DNA from: Boletus sp. NGJ
Taxonomy: Eukaryota > Basidiomycota > Agaricomycetes > Boletales > Boletaceae
Direction: 5' to 3'
Assembly: GCA_019096195.1 (NCBI GenBank)
Contig: JAGTXK010000112.1
Span: 1-64,000 of the forward strand
Length of the DNA: 64,000 nt
Part shown: piece after piece, positions 48,861 to 60,050 of the stretch
Layout: every line of letters starts with the position of its first letter
Position numbering within the stretch: position 1 is the stretch's first letter
Position numbers and translations under genes: made by a program
The notes under the pieces: generated by a model
Told to the model about the DNA's origin: nothing
What the model saw: only the letters and a program-made list of their open reading frames with translations
The model's database searches: none

Positions 48861-49720
48861 ATGGCAGATGCATCAGATGTGTTGTGGTGCATTCCCACCC
48901 CACCTCCATTCCAATCCTATCTGCCATCACTAATGATGACCGACTTTAATGATTTCTCTGATGCCTGCTTACCAACCCCATCCCCCTTTGCAATGCCTGA
49001 CATCCAGCTAGACATGTTCACAAGTGTCTGCATTCCAACTCCTCCTCCATTTCTATCAAACGACATCCACATCCCAATGCCACCAAGATTCATTCCAATG
49101 GCCAAAGACCCTCTCCCCTCCTCCATTCCACAAGAGATGGCACAGGCTGGTATTCCTCAGCAGTCGCCTTGCCGAAAAGGCAAGACACATCTACCCACTC
49201 GAAAGCATTGATTGGATGAGCCAGAGTGGAATGTTTGCATATTGCTTGGTTGTGATGCATGACAAAAGCATTGGGCAGAGGCCATGCAGATCATCAATCA
49301 ACACTGTGAGTTCAATCATTATCTCAGCTCCATGATATATATCTCATTACCTTGTCCGAATCTAGTGGCTGTGAGAAATGATGCCAAGCGTGATCAGTCA
49401 CCAAACAGGATGTCAACATAGATGGAATTCCAGATTTCGGTGAGTGCACAATTAATGTGTAAATGGCTCATTCTGACGATATTGACAGTGTTTGAAAATG
49501 CTGTCATGGTTGATCACATGGTGGAGCAGGTATCCAATGTTCGGCATAAACCAATTGAACATCTGCTTGCTTAGGTGGCGATGGAAATGGCCACAGAGTC
49601 TTTCATTTGGGCCTCATGGTGAAGAATGGAATTGTTGCAGACCCAGGTAAGGCTGTTGGATATGCTGGAATATATTCAAGAGCAGTGTGTGTAAGAATAG
49701 AATAGACATATACACTAAAT
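48861..49720 (+). pseudogene. KDZ-element accessory protein with CIPTPPPF repeats
   Basis: A 116-codon frame from MADASDVLWCIPTPPPFQSY contains three spaced copies of (C/L)xPTP(P/S)PF: CIPTPPPF, CLPTPSPF, CIPTPPPF. It ends in a basic KGKTHLPTRKH. Coding-like sequence continues in other frames: DEPEWNVCILLGCDA, FENAVMVDHMVEQVSNVR, and MATESFIWASW up to LLDMLEYIQEQC at about 49690. No family recognised. It sits between the cysteine-cluster gene and the right arm. Confidence 0.45.
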
Positions 49721-49849
49721 CATAGCATGTAGATATGGTGGTCATACAATGAGGAACATGTGGAAGCAGTTCAAGGCCACAACTGAGCTCAGTCTATTAG
49801 CACATTCATGCATGACCTTTGGTCTGCTATGCAGCGGTCGGTAATTCCC

Positions 49850-51640
49850 ACTATTCTTAGTCCCACCGTATGTATTCAGGTAAGTACTCATCCTGCTCAG
49901 CCCCACCATATACATCAAGGTCAGTCACACTCACACTGCTCAGTGTGGTCATATATGTTGGTACCGGTCACCTCTACCCTGCTTGGTGTGGTCATATGCA
50001 TTGGGGTCAGTCACCCTCATACTGCTCAGTGTGGTCATATACATTAGTGCTTGGAAATTTCTACCCTGCTCAGTATGGTCGTATCAATCAAGGCTGGTTA
50101 TGCTCACACCGCTTGGTGTGGTCGTATGCATCAGTACTTGATCACCTCCACCCCACTTGGTCCCACCATATTCATTGAGGTCAGCCACCTCCATTCTGCT
50201 CAGTGTGGTCATATCCATCAGCACTTGATCACCCCCACCCTGCTCGGTCCCCTTGTACACATCAAGGTCGGTGATGCTCACACTGCTTGGTGTTATTGTA
50301 TACATTGATACTTGGTCACCTCCACCCTGCTCGGTTCCACCATATTCATCAAGGTTAGTCATCCTCACACTGCTCAGTGTAGTCTTATCCATTGAGATTA
50401 GCCACCTCCACCCTGCTTGGGGTGGTCATATCCATCAGTACTTGGTCACCCCCACCCTGCTTGGTCCCTTTATACATGTCGAGGTCAGTCACCTCACACC
50501 ACTCAATGTGGTCATATACATCAATGCTTGACAATCTCTGCCCTGCTTGGTGTGGTCGTATCCATTAAGGCCGGCCATGCTCACACTGCTCAGTGTGGTC
50601 ATATCCATCAGTACTTGGTCACCCACACCCTGCTTGGTCCTGTTGTATATATTGAGATCAGCCATGCTTACACTACTCAGTGTGGTTGTATCCATCAAGG
50701 TCAGCCACCCCCACCCTGCTCAGTCCCATCATACACATCGAGGTTGGCCATGCTCATACTGCTCAGTGTGATCCTATATGTCGGTACCTGGTCACCTCCA
50801 CCCTGCTTGGTCCCACCATAACCATTGAGGTCAGCCACCTCCACCCTGCTCAGTCCCACCATATCCATTGAGGTCAGTCATACTCACACTGCTTGGTGTG
50901 GTCGTATCCATCAGCACTTGGTCACCCCCACCCTGCTTGGTCCTCTCGTATCCATCAAGGCCAGTCATGCTCATACCACTCAGTGTGGTCATATATGTTG
51001 GTACTTGGTCACCTCCACCCTGCTTGGTCCCACCATAACCATCAAGGCCAGCCACCTCCATCCTGCTCAGTGTGGTCATAACCATCGAGGTCAGTCACCC
51101 TCACCCTACGCAGTGTGGTCATCTACATCAGTACTTGGTAACCTCTGCCCTGCTCAGTCTCATCATATCCATCGAGGTTGTGACACTCACACCACTTAGT
51201 GTGGATGTATACATCAGCACTCGGTCACCTCCGCCCTACTTGGTCCCACCATATATATTGAGGTTGGTCATCCTCATACTGCTCGGTGTGGTCATATCCA
51301 TCAGCCCTCTGTCACTCCCAACCTGCCCAGTCTCATCATATACATCGAGGTCAGCCATGCTCACACTGCTCAGTCCTGTCATATATATTGGCACTTGGTC
51401 ATCCCCACCCTGCTCAGTCCCATTGTATGCATTGACCTCAATCTTACTCACCCCACTAGGGGCTGTTTCATATCTATTAATCCTTCATCTAGTTACCCTT
51501 TCCAGGCCCTTCCATATCCTACATATATGCATGTTAGGCGGACCTGGCCGTGTCTTACGCATCTCATATATCTCAGGCCTGTCATGGTATCATTCGTACC
51601 TGTTGGGTGTTTTGCAAGCAGGCTCACCATATGCTATGGG
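49850..51640 (-). repeat. Right KDZ arm: inverted 44-bp repeat array
   Basis: Inverse of the left arm. The outer segment, read inward from 51640, follows 34031 onward almost base for base for at least 0.6 kb (GGCCTGAGATATATGAGATG, CTAGTGGGGTGAGTAAGATT, then the repeats), with mostly transition differences. Further inward the two arrays differ in unit number and order, as expected if each array expands and contracts on its own. Confidence 0.85.
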
Positions 51641-53780
51641 TGAATGTCACCACATGGGCTCTTGCTGATATACATCCTTGAGGTTGCACTTGAGATCCTC
51701 CATGATAAGTTCAATCGCAATATAAGGAATGAGCATGTAGGAAAGAAAATCAGAAAAAGAGAGAGGGTGGAACACAGCTGTTGGTGTTCTGGTTTGGAGA
51801 TAGATGCCAAATAGCATATGCATGATGATTGCATTTCCCTTCATTCTATAGCTTTAAAATATGAATAGACAATGACCTGAACATTGAGACAAAACTCACT
51901 ATCCTGTTTCTGCCCATAGAGCTATGTTCAATGCCAGATTGATCTCACCTGCTCTGAGTGATGAAAAAGTCTCGATAGATAGCCCATTGGCTGTGAGCGA
52001 TTTCTTAAACACGTTCCAAATGAATGATTTTTCCAAATAGACCTTGTTGAATATCAACTGATTCAGTTCTTCAGACAACACATGCATCCGCTTTGGAATA
52101 AGTCAAAAGTTGATCTCAGAGATTGGCCATTTCTATTTTGCTGCTGTTTCGAGTGCCAGATCCTTCAGCTTCTCTTTGCAAACCAGGTTGCATATGTCCA
52201 TGGCCATTCATGACACTGGGATAGTGAATTGCCCACTTTGGCAGCAAAGATTGCAATAATGCTTGATGAGGGAGGCTAGGTAAGGCAGAATTATTGATAG
52301 CATGTCTTCCTTACACTCTGGACACCTCTGAAGCCAATCCCCATTTGGCAACAAGACACCAGCATTAGAATCACTGTCTGAGGTGTAAGAGAAATCCATG
52401 GCATTTCTCTTGAGTGTGGTGGACCCTGCCTCAAAATCCTTGTTCTCCTCACTGGACCAGAATCACTTTGCCGTAGTATCCTTGGTTCCATCCACACTGT
52501 TGCTGGACTTCAGCAGCTTCAACTTTGGAACCCTGATCTTGATTACATAGTTTCCTCTCGTCTGAGTCAGCCTTTGTGCTCCTCACCAGGGTTAGACACC
52601 TTCATCAGCACAGTCCCACCTTCACTCATCTTGATGGACATAGATGGTCCCAACTTAGACTGCTTGCTGATGACAGGGGGCTCATTGGACTCCTTGTTGG
52701 AGCTGCCCTTGTTCGCCTTTGCCTTTCCACCAGACTTGGACTGCTTGCTGATGATGGGGGGCTCATCGGAGCTACCCTTGTTTGCCTTGTTGGACTTGGA
52801 TGCCTTTGCTGTTACACTCCCACTTCCACTTGACTTGCCAGACTTGGATGCTCCTAGCTTAGACAGCTTGGTGATGATAGAATCATTGGACTCCTCATTA
52901 AAGCGATTCTGATTTACCTTGTTGGACTGAGATACCTTCTTTTGTGCTACCATCTCATTCTCAGACTCATTCTCATGCTCTGAGTTGCCCGAGTTAAAGT
53001 GGACCAAGTCTGAATCTTCTTCATCCCAACTCCCACTCTTCTCACTTAATTCAGACTTGGATTCGCTCCTCTAAGTGCATTTTGTTGGCTGGAACGTTGG
53101 TGCTAGCTTCGCTTCTTCTTCCTCTTCTGAGTTCCCCCCATCTATTTCCTTGCGTTTTTTTGCCAGAAATACAATCTATATATGAGAAAACAGTATCATC
53201 AATAATATTAGCTTTACGAATCATGATACATACCTTGACATCCTATGTGAGTTGGTGCTCTTTTGCAGCCCAATTGCATAGGTATTGTGCCATAATGTTA
53301 TGAATGGCCCAGCTGCCTTCATACTGTTTTAAAACGGGGCTCTGCAACCATGCCTGTGGAAATGAGTGAGTAAAAGGCACATATATGTGCTGGATAAGAA
53401 CGACCTACCCTGGCTATGACCTTCTTGACCAACATTTTGTCTGGCTGTTGGCTTAGAGTGTGGATGACATTGAGGTACCTGACGACAAGTGTGCAAATAC
53501 AATGCTAACATTACATAAGCATATATAATTGCAATCACTGAGTGAATGCACTTACTGTGACAAAGTTATATTATGCCTTTGACAATTTCATCATGTTCAT
53601 CACATTGTATGAATCTGGACCAGCACATCCAGGGTGGCCCCTAGGCTTCAGAATCATTCCAGCCTTCATGGGCTCCTGTAGATGATCATGTCTTTTCTTG
53701 TGGTGAGCACATTCTTTCTCTGTAAAATATAAGCAAGCCATCAAGATATTGAATTGATTACTCACCTTTATCAAAGTCAT
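51641..53780 (-). pseudogene. CACTA accessory gene, N-terminal and central part (split by KDZ)
   Basis: The minus strand includes a Ser/Lys/Asn-rich segment at 52567-53007 with repeats like KANKGSSNKESNEPPVISKQ and SSDEPPIISKQSKSGGKAKA, a pair of cysteines in GDWLQRCPECKEDML, then HYCNLCCQSGQF (52.2-52.4 kb), HVLSEELNQLIFNKVYLEKS and SLRAGEINLALNIALWAETG (51.9-52.1 kb), and FSDFLSYMLIPYIAIELIME with DLKCNLKDVYQ (51.68-51.8 kb). The last part matches SISCFMQYFLVPFTTTYLIS with QDLKCDLNTAL in the accessory gene at 62.1 kb, so both are members of one CACTA-associated family. The C-terminal end lies left of the KDZ element at 33.64-34.03 kb. Confidence 0.55.
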
Positions 53781-53946
53781 TCTAAAGACTAGTCAGAGTT
53801 GCTTCAAGTTGATCAAGACAGCTGGTCTTGGTCTTTGCCATTGCAAAGGTGAGAGTGTGTAGGAGTTGGAGATAAAGTCAATGTCCTATCATGATATTGT
53901 TTAATCGTGTGGACTTGGAGGACTGAGTCACAATTGGGAATTTTCT

Positions 53947-56900
53947 GTGAAGTCTGAGTTGTTTGGCAGGGTGTTGGGTGTCATTGCCAACTTTATCATG
54001 GGACATTACCAACAGCAGAAAAAACATACCTGTGGCAAACTGTTAAGCCATACTGGACAGCAGCAGCATTACACTCATGCTGGCCAGTATGGCCTATTCA
54101 ACCAAGTAGCATCATCTGAGTTGGAAAGTATTCCCTCAAATGACTCAGGTGGAACCTCAGATAAGGCATCCAAGATGATTGACCACATCTCCAGTAGGCT
54201 ATTTTATTTTTTATATGTTCTGATTGTGATCAAATATTTGATAGCCTCTGACAAAGACTATTGTGATGATGCTGCACAATCATTGATTAATATGGCTTCA
54301 AATCTAGATGTTACCAGCCCAGCCAGCACTGGAAATGATATGGAAAGCTCATACTACTTGGCAGTGGACTCTGAACCTGATTGATCTGGCAGCAGCCCAA
54401 GCTCAGATCACATGAACTTAGATTTAAAGGATGAGGAGACTCATCTGAGTCATCATCTAGCATTTTCAATGACAAAGACATTATGGATGATGATTTTATG
54501 AGTGTCGAGCATCAGGGGGAACTTTTCTTGGCTCGTAAGTCATCTTTGCATACCTAAAGTCAATGCGTACTGACATGATTCAAATGCAGGCAACTATATT
54601 CTCACTGAGAATGATCGTGATAACATCTGGGCGTTTAACCTCATTATGACCAGCAACATGACCTGGCGCATGTTCAATAATGTGCAGTTCATATTCCACC
54701 ACAAGGTCACATTGCATCACAATTTACCATCTTTCAGTGGATGGGCATCCTCAGTGGACTCAAGCCAGTTGTTTACGATTGCTGTTCCAGTTCCTGTGTG
54801 GCATATACACAAAAATTCATCCACTATCAATCATGTCCAATCTGTGATGAGCCATGCTTCTGAGCAAACAGCCAACCTTGTTCACAATTTACCTACTTTC
54901 CTCTGATCTCCTGTCTCCAAGGATTCTTCCAGAGCACTCAAATGGTCATGAAGATGTCCTATTGTCAAAACTTTCAACCCCACCATTTCAAAATATGTGA
55001 TGTCTTTGATTCAGCTCATTATCAATGCCTCCTTCACCACTGTGTCATTATGGATGGAGAAAAGCTTGCACACAAATACTTCTCCAACCCTCGTGACATC
55101 ACACTCTCATTATGCAGTGATAGCTATCTACTCCATGGCCAGTATCACAAGGGACCATGCATGACACCCATCGTTTTACAGAACTATAATCTACCTCCTA
55201 ACTGCCGAACTCACCTCAACAATCTATTGTGTGTCACCATCATTCCTGGTTTCCATCAACCAAAGGACATTGGATCCTTCTTATCACCACTTGACAATGA
55301 GCTAGCAGAACTTGTGCATGATATACCCACCTTCGATGCAACCATCAAGTCTGTCTTTGATCTCCATGCCTACAGCCTCTTCAAGCCTGGGGACATCATT
55401 GCTATCAAGAAGTTTCTGAAAATCAAAGGGCATAATGGAATTTACCCTTGCCAGTTGTGCAAAATCAAGGGGGTTCGTGACGAAGGGCACATGTACTATG
55501 TGCTCATCCAACCACCAAGAAATCTCAGCAATGCCAATGAACATGTTGAATGGGATCCATACAATCTACTGCTTCACAAACACCAGGATTTTATAGCCAC
55601 TGCAACACAAATTTTTGAAGCACCAACAAAAGCTGAGAAAGAGTGAATTGTGAAGCAGACCGGTATCAAGGGTCTTCCAGGGACTTGCCAGGTATAGTCA
55701 CTTGACTATGCCCATTGTGTGCCATGGGAGTGGTTTCATCTACTCCTGGAGAATGTCATTCCAAATCTCGTCAACCTTTGGACTGGCCAGTTCAAGGGTT
55801 TGAATGCTAGAGACGAACCATGTCAAATTCAACCACATATCTGGCAAGAGATTGGCTGTGAAACAGTGGCAACAATCCAACATATTCCTACAGCATTTGT
55901 ATGTGTTCTCAGTAACATTGCTTTTGACTGCTCATTGTTCACAGCAGAATCATGGTGCTTTTGGTATATCTATCTGGCCCTCAAGCTCCTGGAAAATCGC
56001 TTCATCAAAAAAAAATACTACAACCACATGTGTGAGCTCAGGAATATCATAAAGATTACTCTTCAGTTCGAGATTATGGACAAAGAGGTCGACAATATTG
56101 AAATACAGCTCATTTAGTGGGTGAGTAACTATGAGAAGTAAGTTGAATTTGATTTCAATGAAGGATGCCATCAAACTAACATTGCAATTTATTTGTACTA
56201 CTATCAATATTGAGCAGAATGCCTGTTGACATGTACATTGACCATTCATGGTCTCCTTCATTTAGTGCAGGGTATCCAGGACTGTAGGCCAGTTTGGAGC
56301 ACTTGGACTTTCTTCATGGAATGGTATTGTGGTATACTTCAGCATAAACTTCATTCTTGCTCTCGCCCCTGGAAGAACATGGACAAGAACCTCTTGTATT
56401 TGATATACTGAGAGCAACTGACAGTACACTACAAGCTTCAGGACGAGTTAGTGTCATTTGATACGCTCGAGGCCAATAGTCTCATTGGATATGAGTGGGT
56501 CATCAATGGGTGTAGGGAATTGTATTTTACATTGATCATATTGGTTTGCTAACGAATTTTACAGATCTGGACCATATTCTACACCCTCCATACAAAAGGG
56601 TCCATGGCATAGACCTGGAAATACAGCAGAGGATTGCTATATATGTCACTCAAGTAATTGGTGGACATCTCTCAAGAACTACTCACCTTTTACCAGCCCA
56701 GAGTTATTATACTGAAAAGCTACACATCCGGAATGGTGGTGATTGTTTCTGAACAGAGTAAGTTTGCCAAAAGTCTGGAAATATGGCATGGAGAAACTGT
56801 TATATCAAGGTATATCAAGATATTTCTTTAAGGGCATGAAGCTGATCTTATTGTCAACAGTACCATGTCATGTTGGACACACGCTCAGAAAATGAAGTCG

Positions 56901-57210
56901 AGTATGTTGGCTATTGAGACCTGAAGAAGATTTTCATTCTCACTCTACCAAAGGACACATACTGGAAAAGTCTCAGTGACACCACACTTGTTCTCACACT
57001 CATTGTTCCATGGAATACCAGGGGCAAATCAGCATCTGATGCAAATGTGTATATGACATTGTGCCTAGCAAGTGTTATGATGGATGTGCAGAGTGTTCAG
57101 GCAGTAGTTGGGCTTGTCAAGACTCGAAATAAGTGGAGGATCATAGATTGAACACCAGGGATGGTATCAGCTCAGTTTGCAGATGGCGAAATGATAGTCA
57201 ATGACAATGA
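53947..57210 (+). pseudogene. CACTA Tnp2-type transposase, copy 1
   Basis: The N-terminal region has a Cys/His stretch (HTCGKLLSHTGQQQHYTHAG, 54.03-54.09 kb) and an acidic linker. The core (54.95-56.1 kb) has VLQNYNLPPNCRTHLNNLLC, VTIIPGFHQPKDIGSFLSPL, DNELAELVHDIPTFDATIKS, FDLHAYSLFKPGDIIAIKKF, KGHNGIYPCQLCKIKGV, WEWFHLLLENVIPNLVNLWT then GQFKGLN. The C-terminal part has MEWYCGILQHKLHSCSRPWK, DHILHPPYKRVHGIDLE and LVKTRNKWRIID (57.1 kb). This is the Tnp2 / Transposase_21 pattern of CACTA elements. It would cut and join element ends. About full length, but interrupted by stops as well as probable introns. Confidence 0.85.
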
Positions 57211-57477
57211 CAATGACAAGGTATTGTAATATTCAATGGATACTGGTAGAGCCACATGGACAGACTATGTAGTAGCTCACACTTGGCCCATAGAGCAACA
57301 TCAAAAAACAGTGGCAGCAATGAACAATAGTGATAACCTTGTATCACTGCATGGAAGTGGACATTAACATAGTGGCCATTTCATTGTATTTACTTTGATC
57401 AGTGAAAGCATTACCTTTGAAGAGTGGCTTTACTTCCCACAGTGGGATCTGTGTATGGATTCTATGTGAGCTCTGAG

Positions 57478-59700
57478 TCAGGTTGGTTCTCGCTGCATTA
57501 TGAACTCACATTCTGCATATTCACGCTCATTGTGGAAAAGTTTGTCGCCATGATGTACTGGCTGTCCTAGTTCCCCAAGTTCATCCTCCAAGTTGAATTT
57601 GACTTTAATTTGGCTCAAGTACAATAGATACAGAATTCGTTTATTTAGATTACTCCATGGGAAACATCTGGAGTGCAATCCAATCTTGAGAAACCCACAG
57701 AAACGTTCCATTGAAAAAGTCCAGGTGGTCCAGACTGGTCCACAAAATCAGATTCCCTCTACAACATGCAAAAGTCCATGAATCGGCAAAGTGCATGCTG
57801 ACAGTCGATCCTCGTTATACTGGTAGTAGTACCTAGATAGAGATAGAATTGAAGTTACTTTTCCTTGAGTCAGACCTTTACTCACTCCTCATATTGCTCA
57901 ACCCACTTGATCAGCCCACTCTCAATTATATCAACTTCTTTGTTGTGAAGTTCCAGTTTTATCATGAGTTTCATTAGGTCAGATAGCTTTAGCATGTGGT
58001 CGTAGTACTTGTCATCCTAAAACTGACCATTGAGAAGAATTGGTGCTAGATACATGAACCAAAACCCCCACACTTCAGCAGTGAATGTCAAGTGATCTTA
58101 CTAAGAACATGGATGAATATAGAAGGGATGTCTGTGACTGCGGCTGCAGTCTTCTCACCAATTTGAGTCCATATGTGTAGGATGATCTCATAGTTCCCAC
58201 TGTCAGTATTGAGCCCTTTGAACTGTCCTGTCCAGAGCTTGACAAGAGTAGGAATGATGTTCTTGAGAAACAAGTGCATCCACTCCCAAGGAATGGATTT
58301 TGCATAGTTAATACTGCCAACCCAATGCAAGGCTAGTGGTCCACAGATCCCAGTCTGCTTTGCAATTACTACCCATTGTTTCTTTGTTGTTACTGATTCA
58401 AGCTGAGATACTGTAGTCATAAAGTCACTGTGTGTGCAAAGTAGGAGTTCATGTGGGTCTAGGGATGGATGAGTTTGATGAGGCACATCTGGCATAGTAA
58501 GCAGTGTATAGTAAGTTTTCCCATGGCCTGAGATATTGTGGACACCACATATCTTGCAGAAATGACAAGGGTGGATGGTGTTGTGCCCTTTGATGTTCAG
58601 GAGCTTCTTGATTGCAACAATGTCTCCATTCTTGAATAGAATGCACCCATGGAGATTAAACTGGCTGCCAAAAAGGACATCAAAAGTGCACATGCCAAAT
58701 GCAAGTGATGTGGACTTATCATTAAGTGGGGCAAGAAAGGACTCATAGTCCTTCAGTTGGTGTGGACCTGGAATAACGCCCAAACAGATAAGGTGCTCAA
58801 GACATGTTCAGCACTGTGGAGGTAATTGAAGTTTTGAATGAGGATCAGGGTTGCTGTCAGGCCACCTCTTCGACAGTTAAATAGTAGGTAATCATCTACA
58901 GCCAACCCCAGTGCAATGTTGTTCTTTCCCTCAAAGTATTGGTGTTGTAGCTCCATTTCGTCAACTACAACCCTTGTTCAACATAATGTTTGATACCATG
59001 ATCTGTCATAGATATTATGGATCATACCTGGTTGTTGCTGGTATATATAATAATATGATAGCAACTGGATGGTGTCTGGATTTTGGAAGAAGGCCTGGAG
59101 GTGAGGAATAAGGGGAAGGTAACAGAATATCCACCTTGCTTTACATGAATGGATATAGCACACCTCCTTGCAGTACAGGCACTCTTTGTGATGAATGTAT
59201 TGTCTGGTGTACGCAATACAGGAGTTGATACAACAGTCAATGTTCACTGGCTATATTCCAAAAAAAGAGCCAGTTGATGAGAAGTAATCTACTCTGAATC
59301 AAGGGTCATTTTGTGCTGGAATGAGGATTGCAGCTGATCATAGACACAACATGGCATATTAGCCATCATTTTCAGCTTGAAGGCTCTAATATTGTCCTGA
59401 TCCTGCTTGGTCAAAATATCATTCCCTTATTGCATGCTAATCTTAGCTTCCAAGCTACATAGGCAGGTGATATCAACACTAATATGCACTAATGTCAAAG
59501 AATTTTTACTCTCGTTCAGGCCCAAGCCAGGCACATAACTGCTCCTGAATCTCATCCAGAGAAAGGTGAAGATCTGCTTTGTCATCACTTTCATTAAATT
59601 GAAGTGTGGAGTTTCCTGATTGTTCACTATTTTGATCTTAATGCTTAGAATGACTTGACAATGAGCCAATGTCCAAACTCCTCATCTCCCCTTCTTAATC
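57478..59700 (-). pseudogene. CACTA Tnp2-type transposase, copy 2 (truncated)
   Basis: Faces copy 1. It has GVIPGPHQLKDYESFLAPLN, TFDVLFGSQFNLHGCILFKN, AIKKLLNIKGHNTIHPCHFC, WEWMHLFLKNIIPTLVKLWT then GQFKGLN (58.09-58.78 kb), and MERFCGFLKIGLHSRCFPWS...KVKFNLEDELGELGQPVHH (57.5-57.7 kb). The residues equivalent to the last several hundred codons of copy 1 are absent: the gene stops where it meets copy 1. Identity to copy 1 in the core looks to be around half, so this is a different CACTA lineage and not a recent duplicate. The N-terminal acidic region extends to about 59.7-59.8 kb. Confidence 0.8.
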
Positions 59701-60050
59701 TGAGTCATCATGTGGCTCATCGACCTCCATCTGTTCATCTACCTGAGCTTTAGCAGGCTGTAAGCCCATTTCTGACTCTTCATCTGACCCATAATCTAAC
59801 TAGAGAACATAGAGGAGATCACTTAAAGCATAGTGATGGTCTCAAGTATGTTTAGATAGCCATTTGTAGCAAGAAGGGCTATAATGACATTGCTTCAAAA
59901 TGGAGTTCATTGTGGTTATGGTATGACACTCTTGGTCAACTTGGAGAAATTGTAGCTGTGATGACTAAGATTGCCAAAAATAGATAATAATGTGATCTAA
60001 CCATCAGCACAAGCAAACTTGATAGCAGCCTCTCTTTACTCCTATTAATC

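Larger units (their letters stand above)
34031..51640. mobile_element. KDZ-type DNA transposon of about 17.6 kb with long inverted repeat arms
   Basis: The outer ends are inverted copies: CCCATAGCATACGGTGAGCC at 34031 and its near-exact inverse ending at 51640. The arms (34031 to about 35950; about 49850-51640) are arrays of a 44-bp repeat and run collinearly for at least 0.6 kb from the ends. Between them are a KDZ transposase (38732-42170), a TET/JBP-like dioxygenase relic (36155-37378) and at least three accessory genes. No clean 8-bp target duplication is visible next to the arm ends, so the true termini may lie a few tens of bp further out (extra bases at 34010-34030 and 51641-51672 are absent from the related accessory gene). 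Many CGA-to-TGA type stops make it inactive. Confidence 0.75.
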
